Notes under the pieces: generated by a model
Told to the model about the DNA's origin: nothing
Seen by the model: the letters and a program-made list of their open reading frames with translations, nothing else
The model's database searches: none
Part shown: positions 11,526 through 24,184 of the stretch, piece by piece
Layout of the letters: each line of letters begins with the position of its first letter
Numbering within the stretch: position 1 is the stretch's first letter
Assembly: GCA_026929865.2 (NCBI GenBank)
Contig: CM049410.1
Location: 8,167,501 to 8,231,500, forward strand
DNA length: 64,000 nucleotides
Source of the DNA: Hyperoplus lanceolatus
Taxonomy: Eukaryota; Chordata; Actinopteri; Uranoscopiformes; Ammodytidae
Direction of reading: 5' to 3'
Made by a program: the position numbers and the translations under genes

Positions 11526-14220
11526 ATGGCATTGAGAGCTTCTTTGAGGAGCAAGAGCCACTTATCAGGTATGCCTGCATTTGTTAGCGCGCGTAGGCAC
11601 ATTGTAAAGAGGCGGTTTTATTGTATGCGTCGATGTTTGACAATTATTCAGAAGGAATTAATTAAAGGCCACAGTCACCATCTGGCTGTTAGCATTGCAG
11701 AAACTGGGACAAAGGTCACATAGCCTACTAACTGCTAGGCTCCTTCCTTCAAACATTAGCTTGCTTAGCCAAAGTTCATTTTGGGTCATTCCAATGTCCC
11801 CAGGGTTTAATGTTCTCATATTTATATGGCAACAAATGATGATGTCATATTTGCTTTTGCGGATAAATTACAGTTGTAAAGTAGGCCTAAGCAACACTGG
11901 CTTGATATGATACATTCCTGATGTGTTACCCTAATAAAATAATGTCTCGTATGAGGCTAATGATGTGTTAATTTGACCAGACAACTCCTTTCTATTTCCG
12001 CTCGGTTAAGTAGCCTAATGTTATGCAGAAGAGAAAAAAATACAATAAATCACAGTCTTTAAATAGCGGACTATGCCTTTTCAGTCCACCTCCTACTATT
12101 GTTTTCCCCCGAGATAAGATGACACTTATCATCACAGCACTGATATCACGTTATGGCTAATTCGAATTGAATTAAACAGCCAGCGTGTACAAAAAGAACT
12201 CAGGCTAGTGTGTCCCTGTTCGTTACATTTTGACAATACTATTTTGATAGTGGAGACTTAATGTGGCTAGTTTGTCATTTTGGATTTTCTGATATGAAGA
12301 AATTAGGAACCTTCAATATGTAAACCAACAAGATGTTGAGTGATGAATTTTGAATGAAGTGGATATGAAAGACATTTTTTACCATCTGCTATAACGTGTG
12401 TGCGCGTGCAGGGTTTCTTTCCCAGTGGTCCTCCTGCAGCAGTCATGGCAGAGTGTGTGTGTCTCCAGTCCTTGTCGCTCAGCGGAGGAACAACTCCACG
12501 TCTCCTAAAATCAAAGTGGATTTTGACCAAAGCACAGGTAGACAATTTTTTCCCAACATCCTCCCTACATAATGCAGTGTGTTTGAAATCAGGGCTTTAA
12601 ACTGGCATGTCAAGGAGTTTCACTAATTCAGCCAAAATTTCACAAACTGGAAAAAAAAAACGCAAATTGAAATGTCAAAGGTTAAAAAGGATCTCTGTGT
12701 TTTGGTAGGTGTGGCGGTGATGAGCATGCAGAGTCCGCCAGTCAACAGCCTCAGTTTAGACTTTCTCACGGAGTTCTGCATCAGCGTGGAGAAGCTGGAG
12801 ATGGACAAGAGCTGCAGAGGGCTCATCCTCACCTCGGTACAGTACAGCGGCATTGGTTACCTTTGTGCTTTAAAGGGGTAGTTCGGAATTTTGGACATAG
12901 GGCCTGATTCCCAAGTTAGCCTTGGTGTTATTTATCATTGGAAACAGTTTTCAACACATTTCTTTCAGTCCCTCTAGTTGCAGAGTTGGCTCGTGCTAGG
13001 CTAGCGCACGGCAATGGGGAAAAACTAGCCTGCTACTAAAACAGTCTGACCCACTCCACAGTACACCCGAGGCAAATCAATTATAATGCCAGACTAAAGA
13101 TGTTTTTTTTTTTTTTTTTTACTGCTGCGGTGCATGAAGGTTTCTAAAGGTGTGTGTCTGTGTGTGTTGCTTTCAATACAGAGCCTGCCCAAGGTGTTCT
13201 CCGCCGGCCTGGACATCATGGAGATGTACGGAAAGAGTCCCGAACGCTGTGGAGAGTTCTGGAAGGCCGTTCAGGAGATGTGGCTGAAACTCTACAGCTC
13301 CAACATGGTCACTATAGCTGCCATCAATGTACGTATAAAAAAAACAATCTTAAAAAACTCGGAAGTTATCCTATTTACCGAAAGTCAATGGGGTTTGAAG
13401 AACAGAGAATTCGTCAAAATCAGAATAGCCCTCCTCACTACCTGGTCGCTCCTTTCCACAGGGATCCAGTCCTGCTGGTGGCTGCCTGATGTCTATAGCA
13501 TGTGACTACAGGATAATGGCAGACAACCCACGTTACAGCATCGGCCTCAATGAGACTCAGCTTGGCATCGTAGCGCCTTTTTGGTAAGGGATTTAGAAGT
13601 AATGCAACACCCGTGGAGTTAGCATACAGTCAAACAATCACCTCCACTGTTTCACTTGGTTGATTGAGTTAAACAACTGCTGCTGTCCACAGGTTCAAGG
13701 ACACCATGATTAACACAGTGGGCCACCGCACCACTGAGGTAGCCCTGGAGCTGGGGCTGCTCTACAACCCTGCAGAGGCCCTGAAGATAGGACTTGTTGA
13801 CCAGCTGGTCCCCCAAGATGAGGTCCTCACCACAGCCACACAGAGCATGACTAAATGGTTGGCTATTCCAGGTAGATGACTATGCTTTATATCACCTCTT
13901 TAAAAATAGGAAGTTTATGGGATGGATGGATGGATTGATTGATAGAATGTTTATTAATCTGTCAGCATCCTAAACATCAATGATAATCAAATCAAATAAT
14001 TGGCCTGTCCAGATAACGCTGTGTGCTAACTCTTCATCTTTTGACAATCTCAGACCACGCCAGACAGATCACCAAGTCCATGATGAGGAAGCCCACCATC
14101 GACAAGCTCATGGCCAACAGAGAGGCCGACGTCCAACATTTTGTAAACTTCATCACCAAAGACTCCATTCAGAAGTCGCTGCGAATGTATCTAGAAATGC
14201 TTAAGAAGAGGAGAGGCTAG
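11526..14220 (+). CDS. eci1: Enoyl-CoA delta-isomerase 1, mitochondrial, 7 exons
   Basis: Crotonase-fold enzyme that shifts cis-3 or trans-3 double bonds to trans-2-enoyl-CoA so that unsaturated fatty acids can enter beta-oxidation in the mitochondrial matrix. Exons 11526-11568, 12412-12537, 12709-12836, 13182-13328, 13462-13583, 13693-13871 and 14054-14220 join in frame to 303 residues; human ECI1 has 302. All introns have GT-AG ends. The first ~40 residues are rich in Arg and Ser without acidic residues, fitting a mitochondrial presequence. PPVNSLSLDFL, the oxyanion-hole segment FSAGLD, NGSSPAGGC, and NPRYSIGLNETQLGI, whose Glu (about residue 179) is the expected catalytic base, are all present. 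The C-terminus ADVQHFVNFITKDSIQKSL is family-typical. No defects were seen. Confidence 0.95.
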
Positions 14221-15195
14221 AGGAGACAGGGTAAACAAAATGTGAAACGACAAAACCTATACCTGATCATGCACGTAAGAGACTGTGACACTAGTTTCCT
14301 TCCTGTGTCACATGCCCTTTTGTGCTAAGATCCTTAAATACAGCTCATATTCATAACCGTGTTCAGCCAGCAAAACAATATGAATAACGTGAAGCTGTGA
14401 CATTCTCTCCCTCACCACACCAATGACAAACAACAGTTTGTATCCCAATTTCTAAGTGATTTAAGAAATGAGTGTAGAACTTCGTAATTATATTGAGATT
14501 ATTACTGTAAATAATGACCTTGATTTAGAGGGCACATTCACACTTTACAAACCAACCATGAGTCCTTCATTTGGAGTTAAAACAGGTGTCAGACAGTTTT
14601 ACACGTTTTGCTTATAATGTTTGCCCAGACCAACACACTATTTAATCTTTTAGTTACACGTTAGTTCAGGCGTTCTTGCGTTTTTCCTAAAAAGCTAAAC
14701 AAATACCCTTAAGAAATCCAAAGCTTGACAGAACTGCTGTGTGTTCTAAGCTATTATTGACATACATGTTGACAATTGCCACTGGGGGAAGGTCAATTAT
14801 TGTATTTAAAGTGCCTAGCCTTACTGTACCTTCAAGAACTCTTTTAACAACTAATGAATGTCAGCTGTTAGGTGTATTTGCATAGCCCACAGTGGGCAAA
14901 GCCTTTTTGCCATCACAAACCGACATATCTACATTCAGTTTTTCCATTTGTTTCATGGCTATTTCCGAAAAAATGGGCGTATTTATGTGATCAGTGGATT
15001 GATAAGTGTGATTAAAAGAAAGTAAAAAAATCACATTGTTATGCGTAGTCATCATTTTTTGGCAACACTTAAAAATAGACACAAGCATCATCTCGTCTCG
15101 GTTAGAAATAGTGTTTTCTTTCAGACCCAGGTGTGATGATTGCAGATGACTTAAGTTTTATGTGCCAAGATTATCCATTCTAATGAAATGTGTGT
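14221..15195. other. eci1 3' UTR and spacer to the duplication
   Basis: AT-rich sequence after the eci1 stop. No canonical AATAAA stood out and no other gene is visible. The left limit of the tandem duplication follows at 15196. Confidence 0.4.
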
Positions 15196-15674
15196 CTAGT
15201 AACACATTCCAAGGAGCAGAATGCACTTGAGGTTGCTGCTTCAAACGTTGAAAATATAAAAAATATCAGAATGATGGTCTCGGTTACTCTGGATAAACAT
15301 TGCTCTTGTGTTTAGTAGAAAGTGGAGTAACATTCTTGTAATGCTGCCCGCCATGAATAGCATTTTTATTTTTTATTTTTTTACAAATTTTAAGTGTTAC
15401 TTTGTTTGGTCTTTAAACTAGATACTTTCTTTAACTCACAGGTATGTTCCTATATTGTGTGGTAGGGTACAATTTAATACTCAACAATGTGGCATTTGGA
15501 AGGAGTGCACACAGCCCAGATGCCTGTAAATAAATTTAAAAAATTAGCGTTACAGTTAATCTCATAGTTATGTTTACAATACTTTTTTTTCCTCGCCCCT
15601 GTTCCAAGAAAAAAGTTTTGCAATTCAATTATTTGGCAAAATTGGTTTATTTTGGTCTAGTTCCATGGGGGTTA

Positions 15675-15696
15675 CCCCCCCCCCCCCCCCCCCCCA
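15675..15696. repeat. Poly(C) run
   Basis: About 22 consecutive C on the plus strand, in the 3' flank of dnase1 A. The corresponding stretch of unit B has been replaced. Confidence 0.85.
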
Positions 15697-15761
15697 CACT
15701 GAACAATCACATTTCATGTCCAGCCTGCGGGCCATGTGGAACAGTTGAGGGAGTCATGGAT

Positions 15762-16517
15762 TCAGGCGGCAGCAGGAGCCTTGACAATCAAGTTCACTTC
15801 CACGGGGAAATGGTCACTGACTGCGTACGCCTGTGAGACAAAGAGCAAAGATTGTAGAACGTTTGGATTCCTGCTTGGCGTACAGAAGATTGCTTCATGA
15901 CACATAAGATTATGTACTGTTAAACTGAATAGGCCATCACTTCCCACCAAAGGACTAAGGACAGTACACAGCAGCACATAACCCTGAGGAAAACAACTTA
16001 TTGTCACTTCTTTATAAACTAGCTAAAATGAGTTAATCAGTGACCTTTAAAGCTGTTATTCTTTGGACTTTGTCACCGGTAGATTCATATTTAGCAAACA
16101 GACATTAACATAGGATCAATATTCTCCTCTAACTCTTCACCACTAAAATAAATAAACAATATTCCAAAATGTCCGACTGTTCCGGTGTCTTGTTGACAGT
16201 TTATTGGACCTCTGCCTACAACAATAGCAACAGTGATGTCACAATGCACTGACCACACCCCCTGAGTACAGTCCTTCATCACTGCTGCAAGGTGAAAACA
16301 TGGCCGGTGTTAATTGCTCTTTATTCTACTAAATTATTCTTTATGAAGGGAAATATCAAGGAGCATTTAAACTTGAGTTATTTTTTTTACCAGACTTTGG
16401 CTGAGACTCATGTCCGCCATGTAGTCATAGACCTTGGCACTGCCGCGCACCACTCCCTCCATCATGTCAGTAGTGACCACAATCCTGCAAAAACAGGAAG
16501 AGGGATGGAATTAAATA

Positions 16518-16553
<36 letters not shown>

Positions 16554-19500
16554 ATGAATATGCCGGTATTCCCTTCACCAGTTAAAACACCCCTGAATTA
16601 ATATCAGGACGTTTCCATGTAAATATAGCCCCCCAAGTCTATTTGTTCCTTGAATAAACCTGTTCCACTGTAAAGTTTATGTGTTCATTGACCATCACCC
16701 TTCAACGTGGAAAGAAGGACCAAAGCCGATACACACAATTCCCAAAAGGTTTTACTTTTCACCAAAAACCTTCACACCTTTTAATATTCTAAAGGCTCTG
16801 GTTTAAAGCATGTGACCCTTTGACTTCTGCTCTGCCTATCTCCAGATCTCCCCCTGTTTTGTCCCTTAATGACACATACAATGTCTCTTCTAATTGATCC
16901 TAGGTTAAAGCAGCAACGAGTAACATTTAAATATCTTTTAAACAGCCTCATGTTTCCTCTCATAATCATAAATTACCTTTAACAGCAAACGAGACCATCT
17001 GTGCAAAGAAAGACTTTTTTGTATAGTTTTTATTACTGCATTTGATCTGGTCGTACACCCAGTCCGATTTTCGGTTCACGCGTGCATGCTTTATGGTCAC
17101 ATATCCGTATTGGTCGCAGATTTCAGTGCGGCGCAGGAACGCGATTTGAGAAGCCTATGGCTCCAGGTGAGGGAAGGGGAGCGGGAGCCTTGTTTGAGAC
17201 AGTTGTTTGTTCATAATGACTGATAACGGGGCTGAACCATCAAAGAAAAAAAAGAAAATGCAATGAAGAAAAGCTAAAAGGGAGAGTGATAGGCGGGGCG
17301 GGGAGGGCGTTGCCAAGCAACGTATACACGATTTCACGCAGCGAACCTAGACTGCAGTGTTTACTCCTAAATGAATGAGCGGTAGCCTACTAAAACAAAG
17401 TTTACTTTGCCTCACCAGCATCATCAGATGACCATTATTCATCTGAAATAGTCATTATTTACAACATAAACACATTACCTCATCGTGATCCATACTAACT
17501 AACTGCCATCTCTCGTTCATTCGCTTGGTGTGAGGACACGGACTCGTTCAGCTCCGTGAGAGGTGACAATGCATCAACTCATTGCAATCAGGTGTGTTTA
17601 GCACTTACTGCCATTAGTTGATGCTGTGTCACCCATAGACTCACAGAGCCGAAAAGAGTCCGGTGCCCTCCACACTTTCAACACACGGACACGCACCATA
17701 TTGCTTCCTGATTATTTGAATCTTGCACTCCCTGCACGAGCTAGCAAACAGCTTCACGACAGCTGGCGTCGTTAAAATACTACCGCATTTGTTCAAAGGT
17801 GTCGCCAACGTGCCGACTTACTCGTAGTGGCTTTAAGTCCAGATTTCAGACCTTTTTCCTAGATAAGTTTTTAGAAAGGAGGAGATTAGATAATGGGTTT
17901 TAATTATTCTGGTGGATGAATACCTTACGTTACCCCTGACTTCAAAAGACTATCGTTAAGTCCTCACTAAGTTCATACACCTGGATGAGCTAGGCCAGTA
18001 GATAAATGCAATTACCTCCTATTTCAAAGAGTGTGTTATGGGATGTGTATCCTTAATTATCAGTGGTGTTGCCGTAGACTTTAGACTTTATTGTCCCCAA
18101 GGGGAAATTCTTTTTCACTTCACATTACATTTGAGGGCCGCACGCCAACAGACAAGACAGATGGACAACAAACACAACAAAATAAACATGCATACAGAAT
18201 ATATAGACAGAGTGGGACTGGGGTGATTTTATCTTGGCCTTTTGTTTAGTGTAGGTTTGAATTGCTTACCTCAGGAGCGCTGCAATCTCTTTAAAGAAAA
18301 ACCCTAATAAGGTCCTTGTTCCCAACTCTAAACTAAAAATCAGGCACAGGATTTATAGGTTTTCAAGAAATTTTATTCAACCAATATAAAAAGATTATAC
18401 GTTCACTATATAGAAAGAAAATATAATATAAAATGAAAGGAAGGAAAATAAGTACCTACACTCCCATTTATGTGGTTAATATATGTAGATAAGTATAAGA
18501 CTTAGCTTATTTGTTTTATGTAGCCTAATTTGTTCACATTGAATTTAGTTCATGAGTTTTCTCGTTCTCAAATTTCAAAGTTTGTCCACTGTTTACACAA
18601 CTTTAAATATTCTCTGAGTTTATGGCCGAGCTTTCACCAAAGTCATATTAATTTGAATTTCTTCAAACTCTTATAACAATGGTGATTTTGCGACACAAAG
18701 AGTCTGGAAAAAGTTGGTTCCACAGCTTTAAAACCTTGTTGATCCACAAGAGATCCTATTCGGAGCGCTATCAAGTATAAAAGTGTATCCACTGTTTACA
18801 CAACTTTAAATATTCTCTGAGTTGATGGCCGAGCTTTCACCAAAGTCATAGAAATTTGAATTTCTTCAAACTCTTATAACAATGGTGATTTTGCGACACA
18901 AAGAGTCAGGAAAGGTTGGTCACAACTAGTGTTGTTTTTGGCGTCCTGTTTTAAGTTTAGTTTTAGTCTAGTCTTTGTGTCAAATTGTCATTTTAGTTTT
19001 TATTAGTCTTAGTCACGTTTAAACTCTTTTTAGTCTAGTCAAGTTTCAGTTGACTAAAAGTCTTGAGCTTTTTAGTCTGCTCTTAGTCAGAATGATCTGG
19101 GACTATTTTCGTCTAGTCTTAGTCAACAAAAGCTGATGACATTTAAGTCTAGTCTTAGTCAATGACTTTTGTATTTTAGTCTTTTTAGTAATGCAATTAT
19201 ACCCAGTTAATATAGTACAATTACCTAGTATAGTACAGCCAAAATCAAAATGTTCTTTAAGTCCCCCATTTCACAAGTCAGACAAGGTTATCTTAGCTTA
19301 TTATATTATTTTCACCTTATAGACTCAAGAATACATGCAATACCAGACACGGAAGACGCTCTGATTGAATTTACATCATATTTATTTGAGCTACCAAACA
19401 TGTAAGAATGCCGGATTCCTCAACCTGAACAGCAGTCTGGTGGAGCTCGGACAGCTTCTCTTTGTGTTTCAAAATCTCCTGTCTAATGACGTACATTTAT

Positions 19501-20688
19501 ATAAAATAAATAGGCCTAAAAAAAATAGCTTCAAATGACAATGCCAGAAAAAAATGTACATTACATTCAAGTTTAATTAAGAGAAACAATGTGCTTGAAT
19601 GCTAGAGCTACAATAACAGGGGTATAATGACCGTTGCTAAGGACCTACGTCATAGTTTTGATGGATAGACGTCCACAAACAGGGCTACTACTCGTTCAGA
19701 AAACAAGGAATACTTTTTCAACATGACTTTGCATGTATCAGGAGAGCAGGGAACACAGGAGTAGTGTTGTTTTTGGCGGCCTGTTTTAATTTTAGTTTTA
19801 GTCTAGTCTTTTTGTCAAACTTTAATTTTAGTTTTTATTAGTCTTAGTCACGTTTAAACTATTTTAAGTCTAGTCAAGTTTCTGTCGACTAAATGTCTTG
19901 AGCTTTTTAGTCTTCTCTTAGTCAATATTATCTGTGACTATTTTCGTCTAGTCTCGTCACTGTCACGTGAAAAAGGTTAGTTGACGACGATATTTAGTCA
20001 TACATTTTGTTGACAAAAACAACACTAGTCACAACAGCTCAAAACTTCAACTCGATGCCATTCCGCAACCTGGTTCATCAATTAATTCCTATTAGTAACC
20101 CAAATGTTTCCTTACCAATCTTCTCAGAAAAAAGAAGAATTGGTTCAGAGCTTCACCCTCTTCTCTAGAACAAAAAATTAACAGCCCTCAATTTTTCTAA
20201 GTATTTTGCACTCAAAAAGATTCAGAGTGTTTCTTTCGAGTTTTTCTTCTAAGTCTTTTGTCTATGCTAAAAGAACAAAAAAGTGCAGCCCTTCTTGCTC
20301 AAAACCCTGGCTTTATATAGTCTGAAGACAGAGAGAGTGGGTGTGTGTATTAGGAGGGGAGAGGGTGGGGGAAAGATGAGGGTGTGTGTGTGTGTGTCCA
20401 GCTCAAGGACCCACTGCCTCCCTTGTCTCTCTCACCCCTGACCGGTCCCAGGACAAGCCCAGGCATGCCTTTTCAGAGAGGCCTTAGGAATTCACAATTA
20501 TGTATATATTTCAGGATAAAAACTTGAAAACACTTTTAGTGATTCTACCTTAATATTAAAGGTCACTTGTTACTTTGCTTGTCTTATTCAAAATATCATA
20601 CTTTTCCATACGAAAACAAGAAATATACATTTCCCCTTCACCTAAGACCAAGATATGTGCAATGAAAAGTTGCAATATTCTTGCCTAT

Positions 20689-20758
<70 letters not shown>

Positions 20759-23342
20759 TGTGAGTGTGTGAGTGTGTGAGTGTGTGAGTGTGTGAGTGAG
20801 TGAGTGAGTGAGTGAGTGTGTATGATTGTGTACCTGTCGTAAGGACAGTCGGAGTTTGACACCGTTGTGTCAGCGTCGTTGGTGATCAGCCAATGGAAGC
20901 TCTTGTCGGTGAAGAGGCGGATCTTTGGCCAATCATAGCGTCTCACATAACTGCAGCCTGCGTTGAAGTCACCCAGCAGCAGAATGTCCTGTATGACAAA
21001 GGGAGAGTGCAATGGTTTAACCACTCTGATCCCCATCTATCCATCCATCCATCCATCTATCTATCTATCTATCTATCTATCTATTTATCTATTTATCTAT
21101 CTATCTATCTATCTGTCTGTCTGTCCGTCCGTCCGTCCGTCTGTCTGTCTATCTTAATAATTGTATATCTATCAGTCTGTGTCTGTCTGTGTGTCACTGT
21201 CTATCTAACTATCTTTGCACATTTTCCCCCTAAATAATAATTAAGAGAATTTTACATTGGTGTTCCAGCGGTTGCGGACATCAGCCACCACATCATAGAG
21301 AGCATTGACTCCCACCACAGCAGAGTCTGGAGAGGTGTGCTGTGGGATCAGGACAAATTTCTCCAAAGCTGGAACATATAGGGAGGGAGGAAGGAGGAGT
21401 GGATGGCAACAAGTTACTACATTTCAAATGTTAGCAGGACAGGACTGTTTTGCTGCGACATCCTCTATGGTAGTAAGTCAACCATTTTTAAAGTGGCATC
21501 AGTTCTCACGTGATGACCTACTATGTACATTATGGTAAAATGGTAAATGGACTCCACTTATATAGCGCTTTTCCCTGGTCTTTCACAGACTCAAAGCGCT
21601 TTACATTGTTGTGTACACATGACCTACTATGTACATTATGAGCAACACTCATCATTTACCGGTGTATTTGGAGGAGAACATGACGACAAAGGGCTCTCTG
21701 CTGAAGATGTCTGTCCTGTCGTTGTAGGTGTAGTTTTTAACCACGGACACAGTCTGCTCCCTGAACAGGAAAGATAAACATTTTTACTGATGATCCTTTT
21801 ACATCAGTAGGATCTTTAAAGGTGCTACGAGAAAACTTTTTAATATTTCTGAAACAGTCACATTTTTCCTCTGGTGATCATGAATGACATGTAACAGCAA
21901 ACATGACCATCAATGCAAAGAATTATATTTTTTGTAGTTTTCTTAATGCCTTTGTCATGGATACACTCACCCAGGAACAATAACTGGTATGGTAAAAACA
22001 CTACTGCTTTTGTCCAAAGGCGGTGCAAGAATGAATCCAAACTGAAAGTCCCTCAGAGCACCTTTAATGCTCTACATGCTACTTTACTTGTATTTACACA
22101 AGAAATGGATCTTATAGTGATCAGAGGAAAGAGAAAGCGCAGAGCTGATGAAAATAAAGCTCTGAAAAAGAGAAATATTTCTGTTTGTGGTTTGCTGATG
22201 TGGGGCTGGTTTTGCCTTTGTGCGTACCTGTAGAGGAAGAGATATCTCTCCTTATAGGTCGAGCGACCCAGAGGCTCACTGACGACGTGACCGTACCTGA
22301 ACAGATTGGTACCTCTGGGAAAACACACACACACACAGAGACATATATTTGCACAGTGTATATGAAAGGCATTGTTTTTATGATTTATCGTAAATCATAA
22401 TGAGCTACATGACTCAATATTTTTCTACAAACTTCACCACATTGTGTGTGTGTAATGATGCAGTGTATTCTCTAATTGAGGTGTGCGGTTAGTCTCACTT
22501 GTTGACATGCTCCATGAGTCTTTTGGTTGCAGACAAATCAGAGTCTCTGACCTCCTGGATGAGTATGACGTCATAGCGGTGGACAATCTGAAAACCAAAA
22601 ATCAACAAATAGTCACGTTATTCTTTTTCCCAGCATAAATACACAGTATGTGTCCATTATTGTTCATTGTTATTGGTCTGTGTCCATTATGGTACAATTA
22701 GTGAAGAGGCACTCCACTAACTTTACACATAAAAGCTCACTGGTCAATGGGAAGTACTAGTCAGCCTGTGCACAGTTGACTCCTGTGTCTATGGAGGAGA
22801 ATAATATCCTCTGGGTTATAAACTGGGGACATGGGATTTGAGAGTCATGGGCATTTACCATGCAAGAAGGGTCTGAAGAAATTCTCAAATGTCTAATGAT
22901 GCATTGTGGGAAATGTAGGCTCTGGTTTTTGCAGCTTGACCTGTAAGGACTTAAATTGAAAGCAGCCTCTTCTCTATGGAGGTGGTGAAACACAAGAATA
23001 GCTGGAGTGCCCCTCTGCACAATACAATATTCAAACTAAAGTTGATCCATTATTATATTTCCTAATGTGCTACCAACCTATTTCAATTGAAGGGATGCCA
23101 AATATCCGTCATGCATATCGCCTTTATTTCAAATATTAGGTATTTGTGATGAGATTCAATGTAATAAAAACATAAACAATGGATGCATGAATTCAGTTTC
23201 AGACCGTGCTGATGATGTTCATCAGAGTTGCGTTAGAGGACTTCTTGTCTCCAAATGACTTGATGTTGAAGGCACCAATCAGCAGAGAGGAGGACAGATG
23301 CAGCAGGGCCAAAAGCAGCCCCAGAGCACATAGCAAACGCAT
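15762..23342 (-). CDS. dnase1: Deoxyribonuclease I, copy A, 8 coding exons
   Basis: Secreted Ca2+/Mg2+-dependent endonuclease that nicks double-stranded DNA. In gene order the coding exons are 23205-23342, 22499-22587, 22228-22314, 21660-21760, 21256-21368, 20834-20988, 16391-16484 and 15762-15830; they join in frame to 281 residues (human 282). The N-terminus [19 protein letters not shown] is a signal peptide. IQEVRDSD holds the metal-binding Glu, PQHTSPDSA a catalytic His, GDFNAGCSY the Asp-Asn pair, DCPYDR the catalytic Asp and SDHFPVEV the second catalytic His. The two Cys of GCSY and DCPYD would form the conserved disulfide; the small CxxC disulfide of mammals is absent. SNAT and NYT are possible N-glycosylation sites. 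The start codon directly follows a splice acceptor, so a non-coding first exon is expected. The sixth intron (about 4.35 kb) is inflated by insertions. The gene appears intact. Confidence 0.95.
16911..17840. mobile_element. MITE with TTAAAGC-type termini
   Basis: The left end GTTAAAGCAGCAACGAGTAA (16911) and the right end TTACTCGTAGTGGCTTTAAG (ending near 17838) form an imperfect inverted repeat with TTAA at each border. There is no transposase. Confidence 0.5.
18580..18920. repeat. Direct tandem repeat of ~145 bp
   Basis: The segment beginning TCCACTGTTTACACAACTTT near 18585 is repeated from about 18787 with few changes, through TTTGCGACACAAAGAGTC. The period is about 202 bp. Confidence 0.75.
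18927..20027. mobile_element. hAT-type element with 8-bp target duplication
   Basis: Ends TAGTGTTGTTTTTGGCG and CAAAAACAACACTA are inverted. GTCACAAC flanks both sides (18919-18926, 20028-20035). The interior carries many TTTTAGTCTAGTC motifs. A second copy of the left end begins at 19763, so the element contains an internal partial duplication or a nested relative. Confidence 0.7.
20692..20756. repeat. (GT)n microsatellite
   Basis: About 32 GT units followed by GTGA-type derivatives to about 20820, close to the exon 6 splice donor of dnase1 A. Confidence 0.9.
21040..21160. repeat. (ATCT/ATCC/GTCT)n tetranucleotide repeat
   Basis: Runs of ATCC, ATCT, GTCT and GTCC in the intron between dnase1 A exons 5 and 6. 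A shorter ATCT tract occupies the same position in copy B (36444-36476). Confidence 0.9.
21818..22068. mobile_element. MITE in dnase1 A intron 3 (older than the duplication)
   Basis: TTAAAGGTGCT at the left end and AGAGCACCTTTAA at the right form short inverted termini. The same insertion is at the same intron position in dnase1 B (37178-37427), so it predates the duplication. Confidence 0.6.
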
Positions 23343-24046
23343 CCTGCACAACAGAGGTTAAGACAAAAAACCTTTTAAAAAAACACCACTAACGACATGA
23401 CTGTTACAGCAATTTAGAATTAGAATCCCAAATCTTGATTATTTGACATAGAGACAGTTAGAGTGGTCTAATAGTTTGCAGGGGCTGTGCTGTTATCCTG
23501 CAAGTCACACACTGTGGGAGCTAGAGACGGTCTCATCACCTGCGCCACCTGGACACATGAGCACAGGCCCTGATGCTGGCTGTTTGTTTAACTGCACTTG
23601 GACATGCCAGTTGGGCCGAGGTTGTAAAAGAAAATTAGGACATTGAAGGCAGAAGCTGTAGTGTGGGCATTTCTCTGTTATGGTAATCCTGCTCACACTG
23701 CCGCTGTGTGCTTCATGGTGTCAGCCAGAGTAAAATGAGTGACATACAGCACCGTATTTGACCTTAAAGAGAAATGGAATGAAATATGAAGGAGACCCTA
23801 TCACGCTAAACCACAGAGGTGTGTAGTATATTGTTTTTAACAATTCCTCCATATTACTTGTGCTGTTTTTATGTGTGTAAAGAAGAGTCAAGAGGTGCAT
23901 ATCTACCTGCTTTTTGAGAGTCTCAGCGGTTGGAGAAGTTGCACCTGTTACAAGCAGAGAACAGAGCCTTTGCTTGTGTGGAAGGGCTACAGGCAGATTT
24001 TCTGATCGCATTGACCGATAGTGTCTCTCGTAAGGTTTTTATTTAC

Positions 24047-24125
24047 CTGTAAGAACATGTGACCAGGTCTGGCTGAGGAGGGGTGGAGAGAGGAAGTGTG
24101 TTGTGTGATGGAGGTCCTCAGTACA
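24047..24125 (-). other. Candidate non-coding first exon of dnase1 A
   Basis: On the minus strand CACATGTTCTTACAG is followed by the donor GTAAAT at 24046-24041, and the coding exon begins right after an acceptor at 23343. The same sequence and donor are kept upstream of copy B at 41413. The 5' end is arbitrary. Confidence 0.4.
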
Positions 24126-24184
24126 AAGGATTTTTTGTTCATTAGGGCTTGAATTTTATTTAGTCCAGGACTAGGCCTAATCTA

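Larger units (their letters stand above)
16552..20690. mobile_element. Repeat-filled block inserted in dnase1 A intron 6
   Basis: In copy B this intron is only 127 bp and is mostly a GT microsatellite. In copy A about 4.1 kb lies between two GT tracts. It holds the MITE at 16911-17840, a TTTATTGTCCCCAAGGGGAAA segment of fish LINE-tail type (18085-18108), a tandem 205-bp repeat, the hAT-type element at 18927-20027, and unclassified sequence at 20040-20690. Confidence 0.6.
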
